The notes beneath the pieces are model-generated. The model made no database searches. It worked only from the letters and a program-made list of their open reading frames with translations, and was not told the origin of the DNA. Shown piece by piece: positions 17,201 through 25,172 of a stretch of 64,000 bases of DNA (the stretch's first letter is position 1; every line of letters begins with the position of its first letter). The translations under genes were made by a program, and so were the position numbers. This stretch comes from Chryseobacterium sp. GTDB lineage: Bacteria > Bacteroidota > Bacteroidia > Flavobacteriales > Weeksellaceae. The stretch is taken from contig NZ_JARBTK010000001.1 of NCBI RefSeq assembly GCF_029240215.1, forward strand, positions 744,001 to 808,000, read 5' to 3'.

Positions 17201-18463
17201 TTATTGAATATCGACTATATACATAGTTCCTTTATCCTGCTTCCCTGTTTTAGGAAGGATTTTCGTTTTTGGATTTCCGTTTCCATCGTCTGTAACTCCA
17301 AAATCATCATCATTAAAAACGGCCAGTTTATTATTTCCTAAATAGACAATTCCTTCAAATTTATCGTGTTCGTATCCTATTTTAGTAACCAAATCTACCG
17401 CCAACGTTTTTGTAACGGGCATTAATCCCGCTGTACTCAACTCGGCCCATGTAGATTGTTCAAGAGTTTTTCCGTTGATTTTCATTCCGTCAACAGCAGT
17501 GAGATCCGTTCCTGAAACATCAGAAGCACCTGAAAGATTGATCCTATACACTTTTTTAAGTCCGCCAACCGAACCGAAACTTCCATCTCTTTCAATCACT
17601 AAAAATTCTGTGTTGCTGATTGGAGTAATTTCGCAAACAGAATCTGAAGCTCCACCGTCTTGTTTGTATAAATATTGCTTAGTCTGCCCTGTTGCCACAT
17701 CAAAAGTTACAATTCTCGTTAAGGTAGTATTTGTTGCCAAAGCTTTTGTAGGAACATACATTGTAGACTGTATTGCTCCAACCAGCATTTTTCCGTCCGG
17801 TGTCATACACATTCCTTCCATTCCTCTGTTGGGTCTTCGCTTTGCAAAAACGGCAGGAAGTTTTCTTGTACCTGTATTTACACCGATTGGGCTTATTCTT
17901 TCTAATTCTACACCTTCTGCACTGTAATGTACAATGTGAGGACCATATTCATCAGAAACCCAGAAAGTTCCATCTGCGGCAGCTACAATACTTTCGCTAT
18001 CAAGACCATAATTGTCTGTTCCCAATACACTTCCGTCTGCAGCATAAGCAATTTCACCAGTACTTCCCATTCCTACAGGATTCGGAAGACCAGTAATCAG
18101 CTGTCCGGAAGGGTTTTTAAGTTTGATATATTTTATGACTTCAATATTTCCTTCAGCATTGATTTTGAAATGCATGATCGTTGGTGTAAAATTCGGTACA
18201 AGAATTTTGATTCCATTAGAGTAGGCTACATTGGGACCACGGTCGGTAATTACATAAAATTCACCTTTCTGAGTAGGATGCGCCGTTGCTCCTGAACCAA
18301 AACCACCATTAATAATATTCACTCCATTTAAGGTCATTAATGTTGAGAAAGGGAATTCCTGAGGAAGTTTTGAGTAATTGATGTCTTGATTAGTTACATT
18401 ATCATCATTATTACATGCTGTCAAAGAAATGAAAGCAATAATAGTTAACAGGATTTTTTTCAT
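17201..18463 (-). CDS. Phytase-like esterase-domain lipoprotein
   Basis: The 420-residue product has a lipoprotein signal ending LTACNN (Cys17). The remainder fits the phytase-like beta-propeller family (PF13449), with GGFGSGATAHP, FYVITDRGPN, DGTFWVSDEYGPHIV and NRGMEGMCMTPDG motifs spaced along the chain. Such proteins are extracytoplasmic and annotated as having esterase-like activity; the substrate cannot be told from sequence. It faces tpiA across a shared terminator and appears to be transcribed alone. Confidence 0.85.
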   Translation of the reverse strand: MKKILLTIIAFISLTACNNDDNVTNQDINYSKLPQEFPFSTLMTLNGVNIINGGFGSGATAHPTQKGEFYVITDRGPNVAYSNGIKILVPNFTPTIMHFKINAEGNIEVIKYIKLKNPSGQLITGLPNPVGMGSTGEIAYAADGSVLGTDNYGLDSESIVAAADGTFWVSDEYGPHIVHYSAEGVELERISPIGVNTGTRKLPAVFAKRRPNRGMEGMCMTPDGKMLVGAIQSTMYVPTKALATNTTLTRIVTFDVATGQTKQYLYKQDGGASDSVCEITPISNTEFLVIERDGSFGSVGGLKKVYRINLSGASDVSGTDLTAVDGMKINGKTLEQSTWAELSTAGLMPVTKTLAVDLVTKIGYEHDKFEGIVYLGNNKLAVFNDDDFGVTDDGNGNPKTKILPKTGKQDKGTMYIVDIQ

Positions 18464-18578
18464 AAATACTTTTATAGGTGCGAAAGTAGATATTGATTAT
18501 AAACTCATCTTGAACAGAATAATAATTGTGTTTTAAATAATTTTATAGATGTTAAAAGTAATATTTGCTCACAAAAAA

Positions 18579-18601
18579 ACGCACCAAATAAATTGATGCG
18601 T
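18579..18601 (-). terminator. Terminator for clpP
   Basis: ACGCACCAA and TTGATGCGT form a 9-bp stem with one mismatch; the minus strand continues into a T-run. It lies 26 bp after the clpP stop. Confidence 0.6.
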
Positions 18602-18626
18602 ATGTTAATTATTTTTTTAAGAAAAA

Positions 18627-19313
18627 TTATTTTTCCTTTTTAGATCTCTGTAAAACCTCATCCACCATTCCAAATTCTTTCGCTTCGGTAGAAGTCATCC
18701 AGTAATCTCTGTCAGATGCTTTTTCTACCCATTCGTAAGTTTGTCCCGAATGTTCAGAAATGATGTCGTATAATTCTTTTTTCAATTTCAACATCTCTCT
18801 CAGGTTGATTTCCATATCAGAAGCAACACCTTGCGCACCACCGGAAGGCTGGTGAATCATTACTCTTGAATGTTTCAACGCAGAACGTTTTCCTTTTTCA
18901 CCTGCAACCAATAATACAGCTCCCATCGAAGCGGCAATACCTGTACAGATTGTAGCAACATCCGGCTTAATAATCTGCATGGTGTCATAAATTCCCAAAC
19001 CTGCATAAACACTTCCACCCGGAGAGTTGATATAGATCTGAATATCTTTTGAAGGATCAGCACTTTCTAAGAATAAAAGCTGAGCCGTTACGATGTTAGC
19101 AACCTGATCGTCAATTCCTGTTCCCAGGAAAATGATTCTATCCATCATCAAACGAGAAAAAACGTCCATCTGAGCAACGTTCATTCTTCTTTCTTCCATG
19201 ATGTAAGGGGTAAGGTTTGTAGGACCATACATTCCCATATACTGATCGGTTACCAAACCGTTGTTTCCTAAATGTTTTACAGAGAAATCTCTGAATTCTT
19301 TTTTAATGTCCAT
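18627..19313 (-). CDS. clpP: ATP-dependent Clp protease proteolytic subunit
   Basis: The 228-residue serine protease forms the tetradecameric barrel that degrades proteins fed by Clp ATPases. The catalytic triad is visible: S129 in GIAASMGA, H154 in VMIHQPSGG and probably D203 in SDRDYWM. The oxyanion-side INSPGGSVYAG motif is at about 95-105. The N-terminal 30 residues are longer than in E. coli, as usual in flavobacteria, and may include a processed propeptide. It is followed by its own terminator; no Clp ATPase gene is adjacent. Confidence 0.96.
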   Translation of the reverse strand: MDIKKEFRDFSVKHLGNNGLVTDQYMGMYGPTNLTPYIMEERRMNVAQMDVFSRLMMDRIIFLGTGIDDQVANIVTAQLLFLESADPSKDIQIYINSPGGSVYAGLGIYDTMQIIKPDVATICTGIAASMGAVLLVAGEKGKRSALKHSRVMIHQPSGGAQGVASDMEINLREMLKLKKELYDIISEHSGQTYEWVEKASDRDYWMTSTEAKEFGMVDEVLQRSKKEK

Positions 19314-19485
19314 ATTTCTATTGGTATATTTTTAAAATTAATTAAGATGTAATTTACAACTTTTATTCCTAAAATTTTATAGGACTTTTTGGCAGTTTAG
19401 GTGGTGGGTCTTAGCTTTAAGTTTGCAGATTTTTATTTTAAAATAATTTTAAACTCTTCAACTGAATTCTGACAACTAATTCCGT

Positions 19486-21456
19486 CTACCTTTTCACATA
19501 AATTCCTTTAATAGGAGAATATCCTAAAATTTCCGAAAGCTGCATGGAAGCCTGTTTCAGTAAGGTTATTTTTTTGATAGATTCAAAATATTTAGATTCG
19601 TTATCTTTATTTAATTCCAGGCTTTCAGTAGTTTCTTTAATTAAATAATCAATGTATCTGAATTTGTGAATTAAAATATCTCCTTCTACCTGACTGTTGA
19701 TCTTGTCACCATAATTAGGCGGAAAAATATTTCTGGAAGCCCAGTTTTCAAGATCATTTAAAGGCATAATGGCATCAACTACTTTTGAAGTAATATTTTC
19801 GTCCATAAAACTGACAAAAAAATCGCCCTTTCTTAACTCATCATTCTGAATACCCTCTTTGATGCTGTCGATTAAGATTTTATTCAGTTCAACCTGAAAT
19901 TCATAGTTTTCTTCCTCAAAATGATGAAGGATTTCCTCGATGACGGTAATTTCATATCTCTCGTTCTCTTGGTTTTCTCTGTGAAGAACAACGTCCCCGA
20001 AATTCAGCATCAAATTCACAAGATTGTTTTCCTGATTCAACAAATCAAACATAATAGGATCAACTTGTTGCACGCTTTCAGGAACTATTTCCAGTTTGGG
20101 CTGAATATTTTCTTTAGGTTGACTTTTCGGTGCCTGATTTTGAGTGATCTGCTTCTGAATATCCAGTTCATTAAATAAACTCTGCTCAGAAAGCCCGAAT
20201 TTATTAGAAACTTCTTTTAAATAAACCTCCCTTTTAAGCGCATTCTGCACAAAACCGACAGATTTCACGATATTTCTGATTGCTTCTGCCTTTTTTATCG
20301 GGTCATTTCCTGCTTCCTTTAAAAGAATTTCAGCTTTAAAATCAATAAAATCCATCGCTTCATTTTCGATGAATTTTTCCACATATTCCTGAGGATGTTT
20401 TCTGGCAAAAGAATCGGGATCGTCGCCTTCCGGGAAAAGTAATACCCGGATGTTCATCCCTTCCGTCAGCAACATATCGATGCTTCGGAAACTTGCTTTA
20501 ATTCCGGCATTATCACCATCAAAAAGAATCGTAACGTTTTCTGTCAGTCTTTTGATAAGCTTAATTTGCTCGGTCGTAAGAGAAGTTCCGGAGCTCGCCA
20601 CTACATTTTCAATCCCTGAAAGATGAAGAGAAATCACATCCATATAACCTTCCACCAAAAGACAAATGTTTTTTCTCGAAATCGCCTGTTTACTTTGGTT
20701 TAAACCATACAAAACATTTGATTTGTGATAGATTTCAGTTTCAGGTGAATTGAGATATTTGGCAGTTTTGATATTATTTTTAAGAATTCTCGCTCCAAAA
20801 CCCAAAACTCTTCCCGAAAAGCTGTGAATCGGAAACATCACCCTTTCACGAAAACGGTCGATACCTGCAGGAGAATTTTCAGGAAAAATTGACAGTCCTG
20901 ATTTTTCTAATATTTCTTTGGAATATCCTTTATTTAAAGCAAATTCTGTAAACGCATTTTTCTTTTCCGGAGAATATCCCAACTGAAATTTTTTGATGAT
21001 ATCATCTTTCAATTCACGTTCACGGAAGTACGACAAACCAATCGATCTGCCTTCTTCATTTTCCCATAAAATATTTTGGAAATATTCGTTGGCGATTTCA
21101 TGAATTTTATAAAGAATATCTCTTTCAGACTGCGCATTTTTTGCTTCTTCGGAAAATTCACGCTGGTCTTCTTCAATTTCAATTCCGTATTTTTTTGCGG
21201 CGTGGCGAAGCGCTTCAGGATAAGTGAAATTTTCAATTTCCATTAAAAAAGAAATTGCAGTTCCCCCTTTTCCAGTCGAGAAATCTTTCCAAATCTGCTT
21301 GCTTGGAGAAACCACAAAACTTGGCGATTTTTCATCATGAAACGGGCTCAGACCTTTAAAGTTTGATCCCGCTCTTTTCAACTGCACATATTCGCCAACA
21401 ATCTCCTCTACCCGGATTGTGGAAAATATTTTATCTATCGTCTGCTTGGAAATCAT
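19486..21456 (-). CDS. dnaG: DNA primase, zinc ligands degenerate
   Basis: The 656-residue enzyme makes RNA primers for replication. The N-terminal domain aligns with the CHC2 zinc ribbon (FKGLSPFHDEKSPSF at about 33-47), but the usual cysteines are replaced: S37, D58 and T61, leaving only H40. The TOPRIM core follows (about 255-340) with LVEGYMDV and FDGDNAG metal-binding motifs. The C-terminal third is divergent helicase-interaction sequence. Loss of zinc ligands is, to my knowledge, shared by flavobacterial DnaG. The ATG is only 4 bp from a TACTTTTG promoter box, so the leader must be very short. Confidence 0.94.
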   Translation of the reverse strand: MISKQTIDKIFSTIRVEEIVGEYVQLKRAGSNFKGLSPFHDEKSPSFVVSPSKQIWKDFSTGKGGTAISFLMEIENFTYPEALRHAAKKYGIEIEEDQREFSEEAKNAQSERDILYKIHEIANEYFQNILWENEEGRSIGLSYFRERELKDDIIKKFQLGYSPEKKNAFTEFALNKGYSKEILEKSGLSIFPENSPAGIDRFRERVMFPIHSFSGRVLGFGARILKNNIKTAKYLNSPETEIYHKSNVLYGLNQSKQAISRKNICLLVEGYMDVISLHLSGIENVVASSGTSLTTEQIKLIKRLTENVTILFDGDNAGIKASFRSIDMLLTEGMNIRVLLFPEGDDPDSFARKHPQEYVEKFIENEAMDFIDFKAEILLKEAGNDPIKKAEAIRNIVKSVGFVQNALKREVYLKEVSNKFGLSEQSLFNELDIQKQITQNQAPKSQPKENIQPKLEIVPESVQQVDPIMFDLLNQENNLVNLMLNFGDVVLHRENQENERYEITVIEEILHHFEEENYEFQVELNKILIDSIKEGIQNDELRKGDFFVSFMDENITSKVVDAIMPLNDLENWASRNIFPPNYGDKINSQVEGDILIHKFRYIDYLIKETTESLELNKDNESKYFESIKKITLLKQASMQLSEILGYSPIKGIYVKR

Positions 21457-21460
21457 CTTA

Positions 21461-21468
21461 CAAAAGTA
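21461..21468 (-). promoter_or_regulatory. Promoter -7 box (TACTTTTG) for dnaG
   Basis: Exact TAnnTTTG match on the minus strand immediately before the dnaG ATG. If used, transcription would start at or within a few bases of the start codon. Confidence 0.45.
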
Positions 21469-21534
21469 AGGAAAATTGAAGTTTCAGAATTTAATTAATT
21501 GGAGTTTATTGTTATATTTAAAATGTAATATTAT

Positions 21535-21542
21535 TACTTTTG
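21535..21542 (+). promoter_or_regulatory. Promoter -7 box (TACTTTTG) for tsaE
   Basis: Exact TAnnTTTG match 15 bp before the ATG at 21558. It covers the alternative TTG start at 21540, which rules against that start. Confidence 0.6.
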
Positions 21543-21557
21543 CATCAAATTACATTC

Positions 21558-21965
21558 ATGCAATTTAATATCAAACAGATAGAAAACTGGCAAAACGTTG
21601 TAGAAGAAATCCTTCCGCAACTACAGCATCCGATTCTCTTATTAAAAGGAAATTTAGGTGCCGGAAAAACTACTTTCACTCAGTTTTTACTTAAAAATTT
21701 AGAAAGTACAGATGAAGTCAATTCTCCGACTTATTCAATTGTAAATGAATACAGTACACCAAAAGGAAAAGTCTATCATTTTGACCTTTACCGCCTGAAA
21801 AATATCGATGAAGTATATGACATCGGAATTGAAGAATATCTTGACAATGCCTATTTATGCATCATTGAGTGGCCCGAAGTTTATGAAGAAGAATTGTACG
21901 GATTGAAGTACCACACGATGAGCATTCACAATAACGGCGAAAGCAGAGAAATCAGTTTCGAGTAA
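21558..21965 (+). CDS. tsaE: tRNA threonylcarbamoyladenosine biosynthesis ATPase TsaE
   Basis: The 135-residue cytoplasmic ATPase works with TsaB and TsaD to make t6A37 on tRNAs that read ANN codons. It shows the Walker A motif GNLGAGKTTFTQ (about 32-43), the SPTYSIVNEY switch, HFDLYRL and IIEWPE near the end. Length is normal for the family. It is divergent from dnaG with separate promoter boxes. The start is ATG 21558; the TTG 18 bp upstream lies inside the promoter box. Confidence 0.94.
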   Translation: MQFNIKQIENWQNVVEEILPQLQHPILLLKGNLGAGKTTFTQFLLKNLESTDEVNSPTYSIVNEYSTPKGKVYHFDLYRLKNIDEVYDIGIEEYLDNAYLCIIEWPEVYEEELYGLKYHTMSIHNNGESREISFE

Positions 21966-22035
21966 ATATTATGTATCTTTGTTCGAAGAAATCGATTGAA
22001 TTTTTAATTTTCTGTAAGTCATAATTGAATTTAAA

Positions 22036-23229
22036 ATGAGTAGCACAAATATTTTTACTCCTTTTTCCGAGGAAGAATTAATGCCAAAGGAGGAAAAGTT
22101 GGAAGTTATCAAAAAAGGCAAGCAATTCAGTATAGGAGTTCCCAAAGAAACCTGTCTCAATGAAAGACGTACTTGTATAACACCCGACGCAGTGCAGGTT
22201 TTGGTACAGCACGGTCATGAGATTATTGTAGAATCCGGTGCTGGACAAGGTTCTTTTTTTACCGATCTTCAGTACTCAGAGTCGGGAGCGATTATCACCA
22301 AAGATCCTAAAGAGGCATTTAGTCAGGATTTGATTTTAAAGGTCAATCCTCCGACGGATGAAGAAATTGATTATTTTAAGCCTAATACCTATTTAGTTTC
22401 TGCATTACAGATTAATCTTAGAGATAAAGATTATTTCTTAAAATTAGCGGAGAAAAAAATCAATGCCATTGCCTTCGAATTTATCGTTGACGAATACAAA
22501 CAATTGGCTTTAGTACGATTAGTCGGAGAAATTGCAGGAACGGTTTCCATTTTATATGCCTCAGAATTATTAGCCTTATCAAATGGATTAATGCTCGGCG
22601 GAATTACCGGAGTAAGACCTACCGAAGTTGTCATTTTAGGCGCAGGAATCGTTGGCGAATTTGCCACAAAAGCTGCAATTGGTTTGGGAGCAAGCGTAAA
22701 AGTTTTTGATAATTCGCTTTCTAAGTTGAGGAGACTTCATACTTTGGTTGACAGCAGAGTTCCAACTTCAATTATCGACCCTAAAGAGCTTAGCAAAAGC
22801 CTAAGACGTGCCGATGTTGTCATCGGAGCACTTCCCAGATTAAATATGCAGCCGATTGTAACCGAAGAAATGGTTTGCAAAATGAAAAAAGGCAGCGTCA
22901 TTATCGACATCGCTATCGATAACGGTAAAGTGATCGAAACATCAGAACTGACCACGATGGATGACCCTTACATCATTAAACACGGCGTTATTCACTGCGG
23001 TCTTCCCAATCTGACCTCAAAAATGCCAAGAACAACTACCAAAGCAATCTCAAACTTTTTCCTTTCTTATATATTAAACTATGATGTAGAAGGTGGTTTT
23101 GAAAATATGCTGATCCGCAAAAACGAAATGAAACAAAGTCTGTATATGTACAAAGGCAGACACACCAAAAAGGTAATCTGTGACCGTTTCGGACTTACTT
23201 ATCATGATATCAATCTTTTAATTTTCTAA
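22036..23229 (+). CDS. ald: Alanine dehydrogenase
   Basis: The 397-residue enzyme reversibly deaminates L-alanine to pyruvate with NAD. It shows the N-terminal IGVPKETCLNERRTCITPDA motif (about 34-53), a central Rossmann signature VVILGAGIVGEFATKAAIG and the HYGVxNxP-like site HCGLPNLTSKMPRTTT. An N-terminal extension of about 30 residues (FTPFSEEELMPKEEKLEV) precedes the usual start and is typical of Bacteroidota members. Its stop overlaps the next ATG by one base (TAATG), so it heads an operon with the DUF4258 gene and probably the two-component pair. Confidence 0.92.
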   Translation: MSSTNIFTPFSEEELMPKEEKLEVIKKGKQFSIGVPKETCLNERRTCITPDAVQVLVQHGHEIIVESGAGQGSFFTDLQYSESGAIITKDPKEAFSQDLILKVNPPTDEEIDYFKPNTYLVSALQINLRDKDYFLKLAEKKINAIAFEFIVDEYKQLALVRLVGEIAGTVSILYASELLALSNGLMLGGITGVRPTEVVILGAGIVGEFATKAAIGLGASVKVFDNSLSKLRRLHTLVDSRVPTSIIDPKELSKSLRRADVVIGALPRLNMQPIVTEEMVCKMKKGSVIIDIAIDNGKVIETSELTTMDDPYIIKHGVIHCGLPNLTSKMPRTTTKAISNFFLSYILNYDVEGGFENMLIRKNEMKQSLYMYKGRHTKKVICDRFGLTYHDINLLIF

Positions 23230-23600
23230 TGAAAAAAATCAAATTCTTTCTAATCGGTCTTGTTCCCGGACTTATTATTGTATTTTTTGTTCTTAATAAA
23301 AAAGGTGTAAGCTGCAGTGGATATTTACCAAACAGTCGCGTAATCGCCGAAACCCTTTCTAAAGATTTTAAGTATTCTGAAAATTTCAAAGCTGAAATGG
23401 CTGCTTTACAAATCAATGAAAAATTTGTAAAAGACAGCATCATCACTGCCGGAAAAGTAGATTTCGACAGAAGTCATGCTCAGAAAAAACCTTGCCCGGA
23501 TTATCTGATTTTTTACCCTGAAAAAAATCCTCGTTATGAAGTTACTTTTGAAAAATGTGCTGAAGAAGCTCAACTATTAAGTTTGAAAAAAATAAAATAA
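23229..23600 (+). CDS. DUF4258 domain-containing protein
   Basis: The 123-residue product has an N-terminal membrane anchor or signal (about 5-22: FFLIGLVPGLIIVFFVL) followed by a small domain with the DUF4258 pattern, including DFDRSHAQKKPCPDYLI. Four cysteines are present. The function is not known. Its ATG overlaps the ald stop by one base, so the two are co-translated. The histidine-kinase gene follows 10 bp later. Confidence 0.78.
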   Translation: MKKIKFFLIGLVPGLIIVFFVLNKKGVSCSGYLPNSRVIAETLSKDFKYSENFKAEMAALQINEKFVKDSIITAGKVDFDRSHAQKKPCPDYLIFYPEKNPRYEVTFEKCAEEAQLLSLKKIK

Positions 23601-23610
23601 AACGACTGCG

Positions 23611-24384
23611 ATGGACGGTAATTACTACATGATTCACGATTATCTGATTTTCGTCGGAGTTTTTGCCATCTTCTTTTTTCTTACGGTCAGTATTTATTTA
23701 TTCAGTCAGAATCAGAGTTTCAGAAAGAAAAACAACAAACTTTCGGAAACTAATAAACTGATTGAACAACGATTAAACGAAGTTCAGTTGGAACATATCG
23801 GAACCAAACTGAATCCCCATCTTTTTAAAAACATTTTAAATTCTGTACAGTCTCATGCTTATCAGACCTATATGTCATTGGACAAGCTCGCCAATGTTCT
23901 GGATTATATTTTATACGAAAGCAACAAAAAATTTGTAAGTCCGAAAGAAGAATTCAGTTTTGCTTTAAGCCTGATCGAAATCAATAAAATCAAGATCAAT
24001 CCGCTTTTTGATTTCAGAATTAAATCTAAAATTGATAAGTCTGATGCAGTTTACGAAGAAAAAGTTTTTGCACCGTTGATTTCTGTAGATCTTATCGAAA
24101 ATGCCTTTAAACACACAGATTTTCTCGCTCAGGATTCTTTCATTTCGATTCAGCTTGAACTGGAAAACAGAGTTTTCACGATGAAAGTCAGCAACAAAGC
24201 ATCCCTGAAAAATGTTTTGGAAAAAGAAAAAAGCGGATTCGGAAGTCAGTCTTTGGATCAGCGTTTAAAAATGATCTACAATAACTTCTACGATCTCAAC
24301 AGAAGTTCAAAAAATGGTATCTTCACAGCAGAATTAAAAATAAACCTCGGTGAGTTCTACGATAAAGTGCGTTATATTAGATGA
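23611..24384 (+). CDS. LytS-type sensor histidine kinase
   Basis: The 257-residue protein has one membrane helix (about 11-30), a short coiled coil, and a His-kinase domain of the LytS/YpdA type. The phospho-acceptor region is GTKLNPHLFKNILNSVQS (His near residue 71), and the ATP-binding N-box is DLIENAFKHTDF. There is no separate input domain, so the signal is probably sensed at the membrane or through a partner. The response-regulator gene starts 35 bp inside its 3' end, which is strong evidence for pairing. Confidence 0.88.
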   Translation: MDGNYYMIHDYLIFVGVFAIFFFLTVSIYLFSQNQSFRKKNNKLSETNKLIEQRLNEVQLEHIGTKLNPHLFKNILNSVQSHAYQTYMSLDKLANVLDYILYESNKKFVSPKEEFSFALSLIEINKIKINPLFDFRIKSKIDKSDAVYEEKVFAPLISVDLIENAFKHTDFLAQDSFISIQLELENRVFTMKVSNKASLKNVLEKEKSGFGSQSLDQRLKMIYNNFYDLNRSSKNGIFTAELKINLGEFYDKVRYIR

Positions 24385-25072
24385 TGAAATTCTGGCAATC
24401 AGTTATCTCAAACTTCTGTGTGAGCAAATAGAAAACGTAGAAGTCATCAAAGCTTTTAATGATCCTAAAATTTTCCTGAACGAGATCAACGATCTTGATT
24501 GTACAGTCTGCATTTTAGACATCGAAATGCCCGGAATAAATGGTATTCAGGTAGCAGAACGCATTTCAGATTCAAAGAAAGTCATCTTCACAACGGCTTA
24601 CAAAGAATATGCTGCAGAAGCTTTCGATTTGAATGTAGTCGATTATGTGCGTAAACCTATCAAAAAAGAAAGACTGATTCAGGCGTTTGAAAAAGTAAAG
24701 GAAATCAACGCCAATTCGCAGAAAAAAAACTTCATCGAGTGGAATACCAATATCGGTAAAACCATTATTTTTACAGATCAAATCGCCTATATTAAAACTT
24801 CTGAAATCGATAGCCGAGACAAAGAAATCACCCTTAAAGACAATTCAACGATTGTTTTAAAGAATCTCAACTTCAGATCACTTTTAGAAATGCTACCTTC
24901 GAAAGATTTTGCTCAGGTCAACAAAAAAGAGATTATTTCAATCTCGGCAATCAAAGTTTTTTCAACTAGCGAAATTGTTACAAATATTAAAGTAAATCAT
25001 GAGAATTTTCTTAAACTTCACATCGGTGAAACGTATAGAAGTTCTTTATTAGAAGTGTTTGGAAACAGATAA
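24350..25072 (+). CDS. LytTR response regulator
   Basis: The 240-residue protein has a receiver domain (about 1-120) with the acidic pair DDE at the N-terminus, the phospho-acceptor Asp in ILDIEMPGING and conserved K102-region residues in VRKPIKKERL. A C-terminal LytTR DNA-binding domain follows (about 140-240). It starts with GTG at 24350 inside the kinase gene, overlapping by 35 bp; no ATG start would preserve the first receiver strand. Targets are unknown; the operon position behind ald suggests, but does not prove, a link to amino-acid metabolism. Confidence 0.9.
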   Translation: MSSTIKCVILDDEILAISYLKLLCEQIENVEVIKAFNDPKIFLNEINDLDCTVCILDIEMPGINGIQVAERISDSKKVIFTTAYKEYAAEAFDLNVVDYVRKPIKKERLIQAFEKVKEINANSQKKNFIEWNTNIGKTIIFTDQIAYIKTSEIDSRDKEITLKDNSTIVLKNLNFRSLLEMLPSKDFAQVNKKEIISISAIKVFSTSEIVTNIKVNHENFLKLHIGETYRSSLLEVFGNR

Positions 25073-25172
25073 TCTGTTTTATTACATTTTTCAGAAGATT
25101 CATTACATTTAAAAATAATCAATGCTGTAGATCGTTTTATTCTTTTCAAATTTGTAGACAAAAAAGGGGAAT

